64,000 bases of DNA, taken from the NCBI GenBank assembly GCA_963783095.1, contig CAWAMR010000018.1, forward strand, positions 1 through 64,000, in the 5' to 3' direction. The notes beneath the pieces are model-generated. The model had not been told where the DNA came from. It did not search any database and saw only the letters and a list, made by a program, of their open reading frames with translations. This stretch comes from CAWAMR01 sp963783095 (GTDB lineage: Bacteria; Planctomycetota; Planctomycetia; Gemmatales; Gemmataceae). Of the stretch, positions 39,390-49,086 are shown one piece after another (position 1 is the first letter of the stretch; each line of letters begins with the position of its first letter). Made by a program: the position numbers and the translations under genes.

Positions 39390-39567
39390 AGAGCCTTTTC
39401 GGGTTCTTGAACATTTTGCTCGGTAATTCGAGCCGCCAATGTCGCCCCCGGCGGTTCAATTCACGAGAGGGGGCATATAAACCCAATATGGAGGGCTGTC
39501 AAGATGAAGAAACGAATTCAAATCTTAACTCTCGTAGGCGTGACTGAACCGCCAAGTAGATTCAACT

Positions 39568-39658
39568 CGTAGCCGAATTCGCCAGAATTCGGGTCTGATT
39601 GCGGCAATCGGCGCGTGCGCATCCAAAGTCTGCCCGAATTCTGGCGAATTCGGCTACG
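39568..39658. repeat. 26-bp perfect inverted repeat with GAATTC-containing arms
   Basis: The left arm is 39568-39593 and the right arm 39633-39658, perfect over 26 bp with a 39-nt spacer. Each arm contains GAATTC twice (CCGAATTCGCCAGAATTCGG). It lies in the divergent region between the MazG-like and P-type ATPase genes. Confidence 0.95.
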
Positions 39659-39722
39659 GAAAAGATCTGTCCAACCATAGACCTGGATTTTCCGCGCTTG
39701 AAGCTGACAATACCTCCATCCC

Positions 39723-42700
39723 ATGCACCGTGAAATCTCACACACCGATGAAGTCTTCGGCGAATCGAGCAATGCCGGGCTGTACTTGCTCACCGCCCTC
39801 CTGGCGATTTTGCTTGCTCTGGATTTGTGGACGCCTCTCGCAAGCTGGCTCACGTCGCTGAATCTCGGCATCGAATGGCCCATCTGGCAGCGTGAGTTCT
39901 CGGGTTATCGCTATGCTCTCATCGCGGCAGTTCTCGGCGGTGCCCGCGTATTGTTCAATTCATTGGAAGCCCTCTTTGACGGCAAGCTTGGTGCCGACCT
40001 CGCCATTGCCGTTGCCTGTATCGCAGCCATCCTGATCGGTGAGCCTTTGGTCGCTGCGGAGGTGGTCTTCATTGGCTTGATCGGAGAATGTCTCGAAGCG
40101 TTCACGTTCGCTCGTTCCCAGCGCGGCATTCGCAAACTCGTCGAAGTGTTTCCGCGCAAGTGCTGGTTATTGCGCAACGGGCAGGAAATCGCGGTCAACA
40201 CCGATGAGGTTCGGGTCGGCGATCGAGTTGTGGTCAAACCGGGCAAGAAAGTCCCCGTCGATGGCGTTGTCGTCGAGGGCCGATCTGCCGTTGACGCTTC
40301 ACCGCTCACCGGTGAGAGCTTGCCCATCGATAAGGAGCCGGGTAATGATGTGCTTGCCGGCAGCATCAACCAGTTCGGCTTGATGATCGTTGAGGCGAAG
40401 AAGGTTGCGGAGCAAACCGTCGCGGGCCGGGTGATCGAACTAACCTCGAAGGCGCTCAAGGACAAGGCCCCCATCCAGCGCGGAGGTCGATCGGCTCGCA
40501 AGATACTTTCTCCCGGCAGTGTTGGGGCTGGCATTTCTCAGTTTCTTGATCAATGCGATCTATCTGGCAGGGCCATTTCGACCAGAATCGAGCCGGCTCA
40601 ACTGGTCCGCTGCCGCCCGGCTCAGCATGTATCCTACCCTGGGCGTACTCGTCGTTGCCTGCCCATGCGCTCTGGTGCTGGCAACGCCGGCAGCGGTCAT
40701 TGCTGCGCTCGGCAGGCTTGCGGGAACCGGTGTGCTCATCAAAGGAGGCAGCGTCCTCGAACGGCTCGCGACGGTGAAGACTTTTGCTTTCGACAAAACC
40801 GGAACTTTAACCGAGGGTCGGCTCGAGCTTGGCGACATCATTCCCGCAGATGGGATTGAAGCGAATGAGGTATTGCGAACCGCTGCACTTGCAGAACAAG
40901 GAAGCGAACACCCCATTGGGCAGTTGCTGATCCACACTGCGCGGGATCGGTCAATCTCCCTGGAGCCCTTGACGGAATTTCAGGCCCATCCGGCGCAGGA
41001 ATCTCAGCGCTTGTTTCCGGTCATCATCTTCTCGTCGGTACGCATCAGCTGTTGGAATCCGAAGGTGTCGCGATCCCTGCCGCGATCAGGGACGCCTTGA
41101 CTCACCTGGATGAATCCGGGCAAACTTCCCTCGTCGTTGTTCGCGATGGTGTGGTTCTGGGAACGATCGGGATGCGCGACAAGATTCGCCTGGACGCAGC
41201 AGACATCGTTGCGGAATTGCGCAGCGCCGGTGTCACTCGAATGATGTTGTTGACCGGCGATCGCGCTTCGGTTGCCCGCACGGTTGGTGAGCAATTACGG
41301 ATCGAAGAAGTCCACGGCGAATTGCTGCCGGCCGACAAGGCAAACTTGATTTCCCAGGGGCAAGCCGCAACCGGCCCCAGCACCGCTTTTGTCGGGGACG
41401 GCATCAACGATGCTCCCGCACTGGCCGTTGCAACGGTCGGGATCGCCGTGAGCGGTTCGGATATCGCTGCCGAGGCGGGCGATGTGGTCTTGATGGGCGA
41501 GCCGCTACGACACCTCCCTCTATTGCTCCGGCTCTCGCGCGAAACAATGCGCATCATCCGCCAAAACATTGTCTGGTTTGCTTTTGGTGTAAATCTGGTC
41601 GGTGTGTTGATCACCGGCATTCTCTGGCCGCTGTTCGCCACGTCGCCCGACTGGTACGACAAGTCTCCGCTGTTCGGTGTCATCTATCATCAGGCCGGCT
41701 CGTTGCTGGTTTTACTCAACTCCATCCGACTACTGGCCTTTGAGCGCCGATCGACGCATGCAGGCTGGCGGCGCTGGACGGACCGATTCGCCGCAATTGA
41801 CCTGTGGATGCAACGAAACCTGACGGTCGATAGCGCCTTGCACGAATTGACTCACCGCTGGCGTTGGGCGCTGGGCGGACTGGGAACGCTGGCCCTGATT
41901 GCCTGGCTGTCGACGAGCCTGGTGCAGGTTTCACCCGATCAGGTAGGAGTGTTAAAGCGATTTGGACGAATCGAGGAAATCTTACGGCCGGGGCTTCACA
42001 TTCGCTGGCCCTGGCCGGTCGAGATTGTGATGAAACTGGCTCCCGATGAAGTGAAAACAGTAGGGCTTGGGTATCGCTCACCCGAAGAAGAAGAAACGGA
42101 TGAGGATTTGCCGCGCAAGCGAGTTATGAAACCGAAAGCAGGTCAGGCACCGCAAGGGGCAACCTGGACCAGCCTGCATGGTGGAACCGAGAGCTTTGCC
42201 GAAGAAGCAGTGATGATAACCGGCGATGGCAACCTCGTCGAGATTCTTGCGACCGTCGAATACCGAATCGACGACCCGAAACAGTATCTTCTCGCCGCAC
42301 GGCAACGAAAACCGATACTGCGTTCGGCAATGGAATCGGTGCTGCGGGAGATGGTCGCGGGCCGGACTTTCGCCGATTTGTTGACGGTCTATCGAGCCGA
42401 ATTCGAAGCCTCAGCACAGGCTCATCTCAAGCAACGAATTCGAGAACTGGCACCCGAAGGCTTAGGCATCCATCTCAATGGCTTCATCGTTCACGATCTC
42501 CATCCGCCCAGAGCTGTGGTGGCCGACTATTACGAAGTGGCCCGCGCCATTCAGGCCCGCGATCGGATGATTAACGAGGCGCAAGCCGAGGCGATCCGCA
42601 AACGTCGCCGAGCTGAGGAGGATGCCATTCGACTGGTGAATTCGGCCGGCACCGCGGCGAATGAGCACGTTGGCAGACAGGCGCTGAAACGGCGAAATTC

Positions 42701-43038
42701 TCGCGCTGCAACAGGCCCGTCAACAACTCGAACTGGTCGATGAGGCCAACCTGGCAGCGGAATTAAACCTTGCGCTGATAATGGGACAAGACCAAGCCAC
42801 TGCGGTGAGCGACTATCTGCTTCGGCGTAAGAGATTGTTGTTGCTCAGGCGATCGATGATCGATTCGCGTCTCGCCTGGGAAGCATTGACGGAAGTTCTC
42901 CGCAAGAGAGACAAGATCATTCTCGACATCGAAAAGCTACCGGGCCGGCGGCACTTATTTCTGGTCGATCCCGAATGGTTAAAGCCAACGATGCTGGTTC
43001 CCCCCGGCCCGCTGCTTCCCAATAGGGAAAGTAATTAG
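39723..43038 (+). CDS. P1B-type metal ATPase fused to an SPFH/HflK-like domain (three frameshifts)
   Basis: Joined length about 1,100 aa. The ATPase part lacks an N-terminal HMA/CxxC metal-binding domain. It has two TM helices, the actuator motif LTGES (residues 195-199), the membrane metal site ACPCAL, the phosphorylation motif FDKTGTLTEG, SEHPIG and the hinge GDGINDAPAL. Within one uninterrupted reading (41052-42743) it runs through the last TM helices (GSLLVLLNSIRLLAF), another TM (ALGGLGTLALIAWL) and an SPFH domain starting VSPDQVGVLKRFGRIEEIL, then a coiled region ending VDPEWLKPTM. Breaks lie near 40490, 41000 and 42690. Metal specificity is unclear. Confidence 0.8.
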
Positions 43039-43071
43039 AGCGATCGAGAGAAACTGCTCTCGTAACTTGAC

Positions 43072-43204
43072 GGCGCAGAGCATCGGCAGCGCGTTCCCGA
43101 CTACGATACATCTCGGCATCGAGACCAGCGATCCAATCGCTCACTTTCGCTGCCGACAACGGTTGGCTTGGAGGCAATTTATCTTTGATGAACCGCACCG
43201 CGTT
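43072..43204 (-). pseudogene. Fragment of a planctomycete repeat protein (C-terminal segment)
   Basis: The minus strand reads AVRFIKDKLPP and then KVSDWIAGLDAEMYRSRERA, a segment that in planctomycetes often ends WD40 or similar proteins (IADLDSxxFxxREKA). No start, no stop and no flanking domain are present. It is a likely gene remnant. Confidence 0.4.
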
Positions 43205-43270
43205 GGGTGAGCTTTGCGAGCCGAGAGTTGAGCATGGGATTCTCCTCGTCGTTCCAAAAGGATGGATTGT

Positions 43271-43330
43271 CGTAGCACAAGCGTCTCGCTTGTGTGTGCC
43301 TAAATGCACAAGCGAGACGCTTGTACTACG
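43271..43330. repeat. 24-bp inverted repeat with ACAAGCG/CGCTTGT arms
   Basis: The left arm is 43271-43294 and the right arm 43307-43330, matching at 23 of 24 positions, with a 12-nt loop. Each arm is itself partly palindromic (CAAGCGTCTCGCTTG). It lies 26 nt beyond the aminotransferase stop, so it is a possible terminator for that gene. Confidence 0.9.
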
Positions 43331-43355
43331 GCTTTCCGGATATGCTGTCAGCGCT

Positions 43356-44729
43356 CTAAATCATACCCTCCGCCTTCAATATCTCCAGTGTCGCCCCGAC
43401 CGCCTCGACCGTTTGATCCAGGTCGGTCTCGCTGTGTGCTGCGGTCAACCAGCCCCCCAAGCCCGGCAAGTCCACGCCGTTTAGTAACATTCCTTGACGG
43501 AATGCACTCACCAACTTGGCATCGCGTGGGCCATCGAGTTTGTTCATATCGCCGCCGTAGGGAATGATGCCATCGTTATCGCACTTCGCTTCGTGGGCCG
43601 GTGTGCCGTTGTAGTTCGGCAAGAGCCGAAACATCGAAAAATCAACATAAGCGACCCAGTTCCAACCTTGCTCCGCAAACATGGCGTTGAGTCGATTCTT
43701 CAATAACCTGCCCATTTCATTGGCTTTTTGCGTCGGTTCGCCCGTTGCGATCCGCTTCAGTGTGGCAATACCCGCTGCTGCGGAAAGGGGGTTCGCATTG
43801 TAGGTGCCCGGATGTTGCATCTTCGGTTTGCCGGGCCGGCTCGCGATCTGGTCCAGGATGTCGGCCCGGCCGACCAGACAGCCTCCGGGCAATCCTCCGG
43901 CGAGAATCTTGGCCAAAGTCGTCAGATCCGGTACGACGCCATAAAACTGCTGCGCTCCGCCGGGTGCAACGCGGAACCCCGTTATCACCTCGTCAAATAT
44001 CAGCAGTTGACCATAGTTGCTGGTCAACTCGCGCAGCACCATGAGAAAGTCGCCGCGAATCGGCACCGCTCCCCAGTGGCCGCCGGTCGGTTCGAGAATA
44101 ACGCCACCAATTTCGGGATCGGTTGCCAGCGTCTTTTCGAGCAAGGCCAGATCGTTCGGCGGTATGACAACCGTGTTTGCCAGTACCTCGGCAGGGACGC
44201 CCGGAACCGAAACCGTATCGTAAGGCGGGGCTGCGCCCGGCAGGACGGCATCGTGCCAGCCGTGAAAGTGACCGAAGAATTTTAGGATCTTTCGACGCCC
44301 CGTGTACATTCGGACCAGCCGAACGGCCATGAGAGTTGCTTCGGTGCCCGACCCGGTGAAGCGCATCTTTTCCGCACAAGGAATGAGCCGTTGCACCCAG
44401 TGCGCCCATTCGATTTCCCCTTCGTGGCAGCCGCCGGCGTGGGTCGATCGCGCAGCCTGTCCCTGCACTGCCCCTGCCACTTCCGGATGCGAATGACCCA
44501 AAAGCATCGATCCGTGACCCGACCAGTAATCGACGAATTCATGGCCGTCGATGTCCCACTTCCGGCTCCCCAGTTGCCGGTCCACATAAATCGGGAAGGG
44601 GTCGAGATAGCGTAAGTCGTGCGTCACGCCGTTCGGAAAGAGTTTCTTCGCTTCCTCGAATCGGCGCTGTGAATTTGCGAAGGTTTCGTGAAATTGATCG
44701 CGCAAGAGCATCGTTGCATCGGAAATCAT
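43356..44729 (-). CDS. Class III aminotransferase (glutamate-1-semialdehyde aminomutase-like)
   Basis: 457 aa from ATG 44729, preceded by AAAGGAGGA; the long upstream reading to 45077 overlaps the divergent gene and was rejected. PLP-enzyme features are GSGTEATLMAVRLVR (phosphate site), GHFHGWHD, IFDEVITGFRVAPGGAQ and the Schiff-base Lys in TTLAKILAGGLPGG. The overall pattern is close to glutamate-1-semialdehyde 2,1-aminomutase. Such paralogues act as general transaminases, and real GSA aminomutase would be expected near heme genes, which are absent here. Confidence 0.82.
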   Translation of the reverse strand: MISDATMLLRDQFHETFANSQRRFEEAKKLFPNGVTHDLRYLDPFPIYVDRQLGSRKWDIDGHEFVDYWSGHGSMLLGHSHPEVAGAVQGQAARSTHAGGCHEGEIEWAHWVQRLIPCAEKMRFTGSGTEATLMAVRLVRMYTGRRKILKFFGHFHGWHDAVLPGAAPPYDTVSVPGVPAEVLANTVVIPPNDLALLEKTLATDPEIGGVILEPTGGHWGAVPIRGDFLMVLRELTSNYGQLLIFDEVITGFRVAPGGAQQFYGVVPDLTTLAKILAGGLPGGCLVGRADILDQIASRPGKPKMQHPGTYNANPLSAAAGIATLKRIATGEPTQKANEMGRLLKNRLNAMFAEQGWNWVAYVDFSMFRLLPNYNGTPAHEAKCDNDGIIPYGGDMNKLDGPRDAKLVSAFRQGMLLNGVDLPGLGGWLTAAHSETDLDQTVEAVGATLEILKAEGMI

Positions 44730-44807
44730 CTTGTCCTCCTTTCCCCGCGATTGTAGGCAATCTTGGGACGGTGTGAACCGATCCGAGGAAAATTGCGGAG
44801 ATCGAGC

Positions 44808-45722
44808 ATGGGATTGATGGAACGATTCATGGGCGAGGCGGACCCGGATCGTCCCTTTGCGGACCTCGTTGCCAACCCCGCCATCGAGCGCCCTCTGAGC
44901 TATCAAGTGCTCTTCATGACGCCTCTGGATCTCGATGCCGACGCCATTGAACTGGCTCTGCGCAATTATCATCCCGATTTGGCACAGGCCCGATCGGAGT
45001 TGATGGAACTGCCTCCGGAAGAAGAAAATCCAAACGAAGCACATTCGCTCATCGGTTTGGTGGGCTGGAAGAATCACGTCATCAAGCTCATCGGGTTCAA
45101 TGCACTTCTTCCGGAATCAGTCTATGAAGCCTGTGTTCGTCCCGCCCATTTCAGCCAACAGCTCAAGGCCGATGCCCGGGAACATCGTTCCCATGTTTTG
45201 CTCTTCTACGCCGGTCATGAAACCGATCCGCTGGAGCAGTATGTCGCTCTGACCGTCCTGGCCGCTGCCCTGGCTCGATTCGATGCCATTCTGGTTCTGA
45301 ATGAAGCTGCACGGTCGGCATTCCCGGCCGAGGCGCTTCTGGCCGATGAACCCGACCAGGATCGACTCGAGCAGTTACGCGGCTTACCGATACCGCTTCT
45401 TTATGGCGGGTTTATCAAGATTGAAGTGGAAGGAACGGAAGGCGTCTGGATGCGAACCTTCGGCAACACCTTGCTTGGACTGCCCGATCTGGCAATGTTG
45501 CGCATGGGGCACGATCAGGGAGTTGAGACCTTTGAAGTGTTCTCCAACATGCTCGCCTACCTGCGTGCATCGGGATCGGAATTTGCGCCGGGCCACACCA
45601 TGCAAATCGGTCAGCACGATTATTTACGTCTGCGTGAGCCGGCAACTCAGGAATGGTGGCTCAACAGCGAAGGACAACTTCTCGTCGTGGAGCAGATCGA
45701 ACCGGATCAAATCAACCGCTGA
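44808..45722 (+). CDS. DUF4261 protein
   Basis: 304 aa. ATG 44808 has GGAG at 44797-44800. It is divergent from the aminotransferase across 78 bp. LSYQVLFMTPLDLDADAIEL near the N-terminus, the central HVLLFYAGHETDPLEQY and the late FGNTLLGLPDLAMLRMG match DUF4261, an uncharacterised family often found near stress or secretion genes. No catalytic residues are assignable. It is probably cytoplasmic. Confidence 0.65.
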   Translation: MGLMERFMGEADPDRPFADLVANPAIERPLSYQVLFMTPLDLDADAIELALRNYHPDLAQARSELMELPPEEENPNEAHSLIGLVGWKNHVIKLIGFNALLPESVYEACVRPAHFSQQLKADAREHRSHVLLFYAGHETDPLEQYVALTVLAAALARFDAILVLNEAARSAFPAEALLADEPDQDRLEQLRGLPIPLLYGGFIKIEVEGTEGVWMRTFGNTLLGLPDLAMLRMGHDQGVETFEVFSNMLAYLRASGSEFAPGHTMQIGQHDYLRLREPATQEWWLNSEGQLLVVEQIEPDQINR

Positions 45723-45785
45723 TCGGTGCCGGTCACCAGCACTTATATGTACCCACAAGTTGGAGGAATTTCTTTTATGTTGGGG

Positions 45786-45817
45786 TTGTCAACTTCTTTC
45801 TCCGGTTTTGTTAGAAT
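45786..45817 (+). promoter_or_regulatory. Putative extended -10 promoter
   Basis: An extended -10 TGTTAGAAT lies at 45809-45817. A TTGTCA at 45786-45791 lies 20 nt upstream of the -10, longer than ideal, so the extended -10 may carry recognition. Transcription would start near 45824, 18 nt before ATG 45842. Confidence 0.45.
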
Positions 45818-45841
45818 AACATCAATCTTGTGGAGAATGCC

Positions 45842-46144
45842 ATGCCGATTCCGATTTTCGACACCCTGAAATACGCAAACGCGCTGAAGGCGGCCGACGT
45901 CCCGGAGAAGCAGGCCGAAGCCCAAGCGATGCTGATGGGAGAGGCGCTGTCGGTGAACTTGAAGGAGCTTGTTACCAAAGATGACTTGCTCCAGGTGGAA
46001 CAACGGCTCAACGCCAAGATCGACGTCCAGTCAGCCAAATTCTCCGGCGACATCAATCAGTTGCGCTGGATGATGGGGATTTCGCTCAGTCTAACACTGG
46101 CGGTCCTGGCGCTCCTGATTCGACTCCTATTCGTCAAGCTTTAA
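45842..46144 (+). CDS. DUF1640-like coiled-coil membrane-anchored small protein
   Basis: 100 aa. ATG 45842 has GGAG at 45832-45835. The N-terminal FDTLKYANALKAADVPEKQAE block and a heptad-patterned centre resemble short bacterial DUF1640/CCDC90-type proteins. They are followed by one C-terminal transmembrane helix (LRWMMGISLSLTLAVLALLI). The protein is probably anchored with a coiled-coil facing the cytoplasm. The role is unknown; in many bacteria such genes sit near mobile or toxin genes. Confidence 0.7.
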   Translation: MPIPIFDTLKYANALKAADVPEKQAEAQAMLMGEALSVNLKELVTKDDLLQVEQRLNAKIDVQSAKFSGDINQLRWMMGISLSLTLAVLALLIRLLFVKL

Positions 46145-46368
46145 GAACACAACTCTTTGGCAACTTCGTCAATCCTGGCATGAGATCCTGATCGGGTTGG
46201 GCGTCTTCATGGCCGCCGGCAGGTTGCGTTTGACGATATCGGGGATCGGTGCCGAATGACCCAGAGTGGCTGGGTATTTCACCCCGGCAATCGCCGTGTT
46301 TTGTAAGAATTTCCCTTGTGCGATCTTCGATTCAAGGTATCGTCTCGCTCCTGGAAAGGACACCCTCA

Positions 46369-46791
46369 ATGAATCGGAGATTACCCATGTTTGCGCATCT
46401 GAGGCTAATTGCCGCGGGTCTTGTCGCCATGCTGTTCACCATCACGCCAACTCATGCGAAACCTCCCGAATTGCCCGGCCAGCCCATCGAGTTCAAGGTT
46501 GTACCGGAGCGGACACAGGAATTCTTCCAGCCGGAACGCACATCGGCTGATCCCGTTGAAGAAGTTTTTCCTGGCGTTCCCGACGAAGCACCCTATTCCG
46601 ATTCGAAGACTCTTTCGGCCCGCGCTGCCTTGATGTTCTTTGCCGGCGGCCTTTCGACCGAGATCGAACCGAACCAGATGCGTCCCGAAACTCTGGAAAA
46701 ATGGTGGTCGATCAAAGCATTCTTCGAGATCGTGATACCGCACGACCCGAGAAGAGATTGTCATGAAGCAGGACGTTGCACGCGACCATGA
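46369..46791 (+). CDS. Small secreted protein (140 aa)
   Basis: ATG 46369 has AAAGGA 8 nt upstream. The signal peptide (HLRLIAAGLVAMLFTITPTHA) is followed by a Pro/Glu-rich mature region with paired PxEFF/RTSADPVEEVFPG segments. The last ~12 residues (HDPRRDCHEAGRCTRP) look unlike the rest, so a late frameshift is possible. I do not recognise the family. Confidence 0.5.
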   Translation: MNRRLPMFAHLRLIAAGLVAMLFTITPTHAKPPELPGQPIEFKVVPERTQEFFQPERTSADPVEEVFPGVPDEAPYSDSKTLSARAALMFFAGGLSTEIEPNQMRPETLEKWWSIKAFFEIVIPHDPRRDCHEAGRCTRP

Positions 46792-46833
46792 GCGGCCCCC
46801 CATAGGGCCCACGTCTTAAGAGGCCGGCTATCC

Positions 46834-46904
46834 TAATCGTAATCATAATCATAATCGTAATCTTAATCGGATTAGGATTACGATTATGATTATGATTATG
46901 ATTA
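46834..46904. repeat. 29-bp inverted repeat of ATAATC/GATTAT words
   Basis: The left arm is 46834-46862 and the right arm 46876-46904, matching at 28 of 29 positions with a 13-nt spacer. The arms are tandem 6-nt words AATCAT and AATCGT. It lies between the convergent ends of the small secreted gene and the DUF1559-type operon, so it could terminate both. Confidence 0.93.
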
Positions 46905-47010
46905 TGAAAAACCCGCCGGCAGGATTGCAACAGTAAATGGCCTCTAACGAGATCAATCGATAGATTTTTGGCGTTGGCCGGATGAACCAGTCGCCCCTCC
47001 GATGTACCAA

Positions 47011-48057
47011 TTATCGGTCATCGGGGTGGGCGAGCATTTCCAGAAACTCCGGATCGACGTCGCTTCGGAATGTTCTGACACTGCCATCGGCCATACCGAA
47101 CATCGTGATTCCCTTTCTTGGACCGCCAAAACCATCCGGCGACCGTTGCAAACCAAGATTCGGATCGCGCACATTCATCGGTTTTCCCCAGGCGGGATAA
47201 TTTTCAGCAGCATCGCCGATCAAGAGAAAATTGGAGGTTCCGCGCCCCTCCATGATTTCGTCAATTTTCGCGTTCCCACTCGGACTGACGGCGTGAATGT
47301 TCAATGAGTAGGATGTGATTGCATAACCGTCCGCTCCGATGGTGGGGTACACGTATGGTGATTGATAAGTTCTCACATTTTTGGAAAATGCACTTCGATT
47401 GGCGGAATGGTTCCAGGGCTTCGTCAAATCAATCTGTTGAAAAAGTGCATTTTGTTCCAAGTAGGGCAGAAGGTATGTCTCCCATCCGTGCAACTGCCTA
47501 CCATTTGAGTCAAAAGTGGCCGGAAGAGGAACTGCACCATGGGCATCGTGATAGTTCCAGAAACCGATGGTAATTTGTTTCAAGTTGTTCGCCGATTTGG
47601 CGCGCCCATCTCCACCCCTTCTATCTCTTAGTCGTGGTTCATCTGATGTCAGCAACCACAAAGTCTGATGGGCCAATCCCACGGCGGAGATGCCTGCCGT
47701 GAACACCAGAATGATGATTCCAACGAGAGAAATCGTCCACCGGAACCGCCAGTTTCGAGCAGTCCCCACTTCGTCAAAATGCCGGGTAAAGAATCGTCGG
47801 CACAACAGATGCATCCCGGCCGTCAGCAGCAACAACGCACCAACCCCTGTGGCGACAGCCTCTGGCGAAACATTTATCGAGGGAATCTTTCGGAAAAGAA
47901 AATACGCCCAACCAGTAAGAAGAACCTTCAAGAGAACACAGAGCACAGACAAGAGACTGGTGAAGAGTGCAACAAGGATAATAACAATGGCACTGATGAC
48001 CCCAAGGACGATCAGCACATCTGCGCCACGATACTTGTAAATTTGTGGTTCTGTCAT
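47011..48057 (-). CDS. Membrane-anchored DUF1559-type protein (operon gene 4)
   Basis: 348 aa. Three N-terminal transmembrane helices replace the usual prepilin leader. The soluble DUF1559 domain follows with SANNLKQITIGFWNYHDAHG, HGWETYLLPYLEQNALFQQ, SPDGFGGPRKGITMFGMADG and a C-terminal DVDPEFLEML. ATG 48057 overlaps the previous stop (ATGA). It is the last gene of a four-gene operon; a strong hairpin lies downstream at 46834-46904. The family function is unknown. Confidence 0.8.
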   Translation of the reverse strand: MTEPQIYKYRGADVLIVLGVISAIVIILVALFTSLLSVLCVLLKVLLTGWAYFLFRKIPSINVSPEAVATGVGALLLLTAGMHLLCRRFFTRHFDEVGTARNWRFRWTISLVGIIILVFTAGISAVGLAHQTLWLLTSDEPRLRDRRGGDGRAKSANNLKQITIGFWNYHDAHGAVPLPATFDSNGRQLHGWETYLLPYLEQNALFQQIDLTKPWNHSANRSAFSKNVRTYQSPYVYPTIGADGYAITSYSLNIHAVSPSGNAKIDEIMEGRGTSNFLLIGDAAENYPAWGKPMNVRDPNLGLQRSPDGFGGPRKGITMFGMADGSVRTFRSDVDPEFLEMLAHPDDR

Positions 48058-49086
48058 TTTCCACTTCCTCCCGGATCGGTGAGAGCATTCAGAACCTCCG
48101 GATCGACATCGTCTGTGAATATACGCACGCTGCCGTCGGCCATTCCAAACATTGTGCGCCCTTTTCGTTGGACCTCCGAAACCGTCTGGAGATCTCCCGA
48201 GACCCAACTTCGGATCGCGCACGTTCCAAGCATTTCCCCACGCAGGAAAGTTGCCTGCGGATTCACCAATCAAGAGGAAGTTGGACGAGCCGTGAACTCT
48301 TTCAATCTCTTGCATCGTGAACGGGCGGTCGCCGCGAATCGCCGTTTTGCAGAGCGAATACGTCGTGATTGGATATCCATCGATTCCAGTGGTGGCGGCA
48401 ACCCTCGGATCTCGGTAAGCGCTGACTTCAGTCAAAAACGGCGCACGATTGTCGGGGTGCATCCAGGGTTTGCTCAAATCGATTTGCTGATAAAGCTTTT
48501 CTTCGCCGATGTAAGGCAGCAAGCTGGTTTGCCAGCCATGCATCTGTCTGCCAACCGGATCGAATGTTCCCGGAACTGGAATCGACTTCTTTTCCTGGTC
48601 AAAATTCAGCACGCCGAGCGCCATCTGTTTCAAGTTGTTCATTGATCTTGACCCGTTCAAAGGGTTGCTGCGATTAAGTAACGGCTCATCGGATCTGACC
48701 AGCGCCGTAGTTTGATGAGCGAACCCGGAAGCGAAAATGCCGGCCGATATCATGAGGATCACACCGCCGACAATCGCCGCCGTCCAGCGGAACCGCCAGA
48801 TTCTCACCGTCTTCGATTGCGTATCTGCTCCGTTGAAAAAATGCCGAAAAACAAGGTGAATTGCAGCAAAGACGAAAACAAGTGTTACAAGCCCAATCGC
48901 CAATAACGCAGGCGAATGCTGAATGTGAGAAAATGTCTGATTACCTGATTCAGCCCAGCCCAGCACGAGCGGCTTCGCGATCTTGCGAAGCTCTTCGGAA
49001 GCCAAAAATACAAAGAATCCGATCGATCCCAGTCCAATCAGCGCCAAGCGGATGGGACCGCCGATGGATTTGTGAAGCAGGCTCAT
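48054..49086 (-). CDS. Membrane-anchored DUF1559-type protein (operon gene 3; one frameshift)
   Basis: Joined length about 343 aa. The N-terminal membrane region has helices near GSIGFFVFLA, LAIGLVTLVFVFAAI and GGVILMISAGIFASG. The DUF1559 domain carries MNNLKQMALGVLNFDQEK, HGWQTSLLPYIGEEKLYQQ and GRSPDGFGGP. One extra A near 48165 shifts the frame before MFGMADGSVRIFTDDVDPEV, so the raw reading runs on into the next gene. The stop TGA (48054-48056) overlaps the next ATG. It is a paralogue of its neighbours. Confidence 0.78.

Noticed and set aside
44730..45077. A 116-residue N-terminal extension of the aminotransferase
   Set aside because: It overlaps the divergent DUF4261 gene, and a strong ribosome site lies before ATG 44729.
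47011..49086. A single 691-aa protein with two DUF1559 domains
   Set aside because: The apparent fusion is caused by one extra A near 48165; the corrected first gene ends in a TGA overlapping the second gene's ATG, matching the other junctions of the operon.
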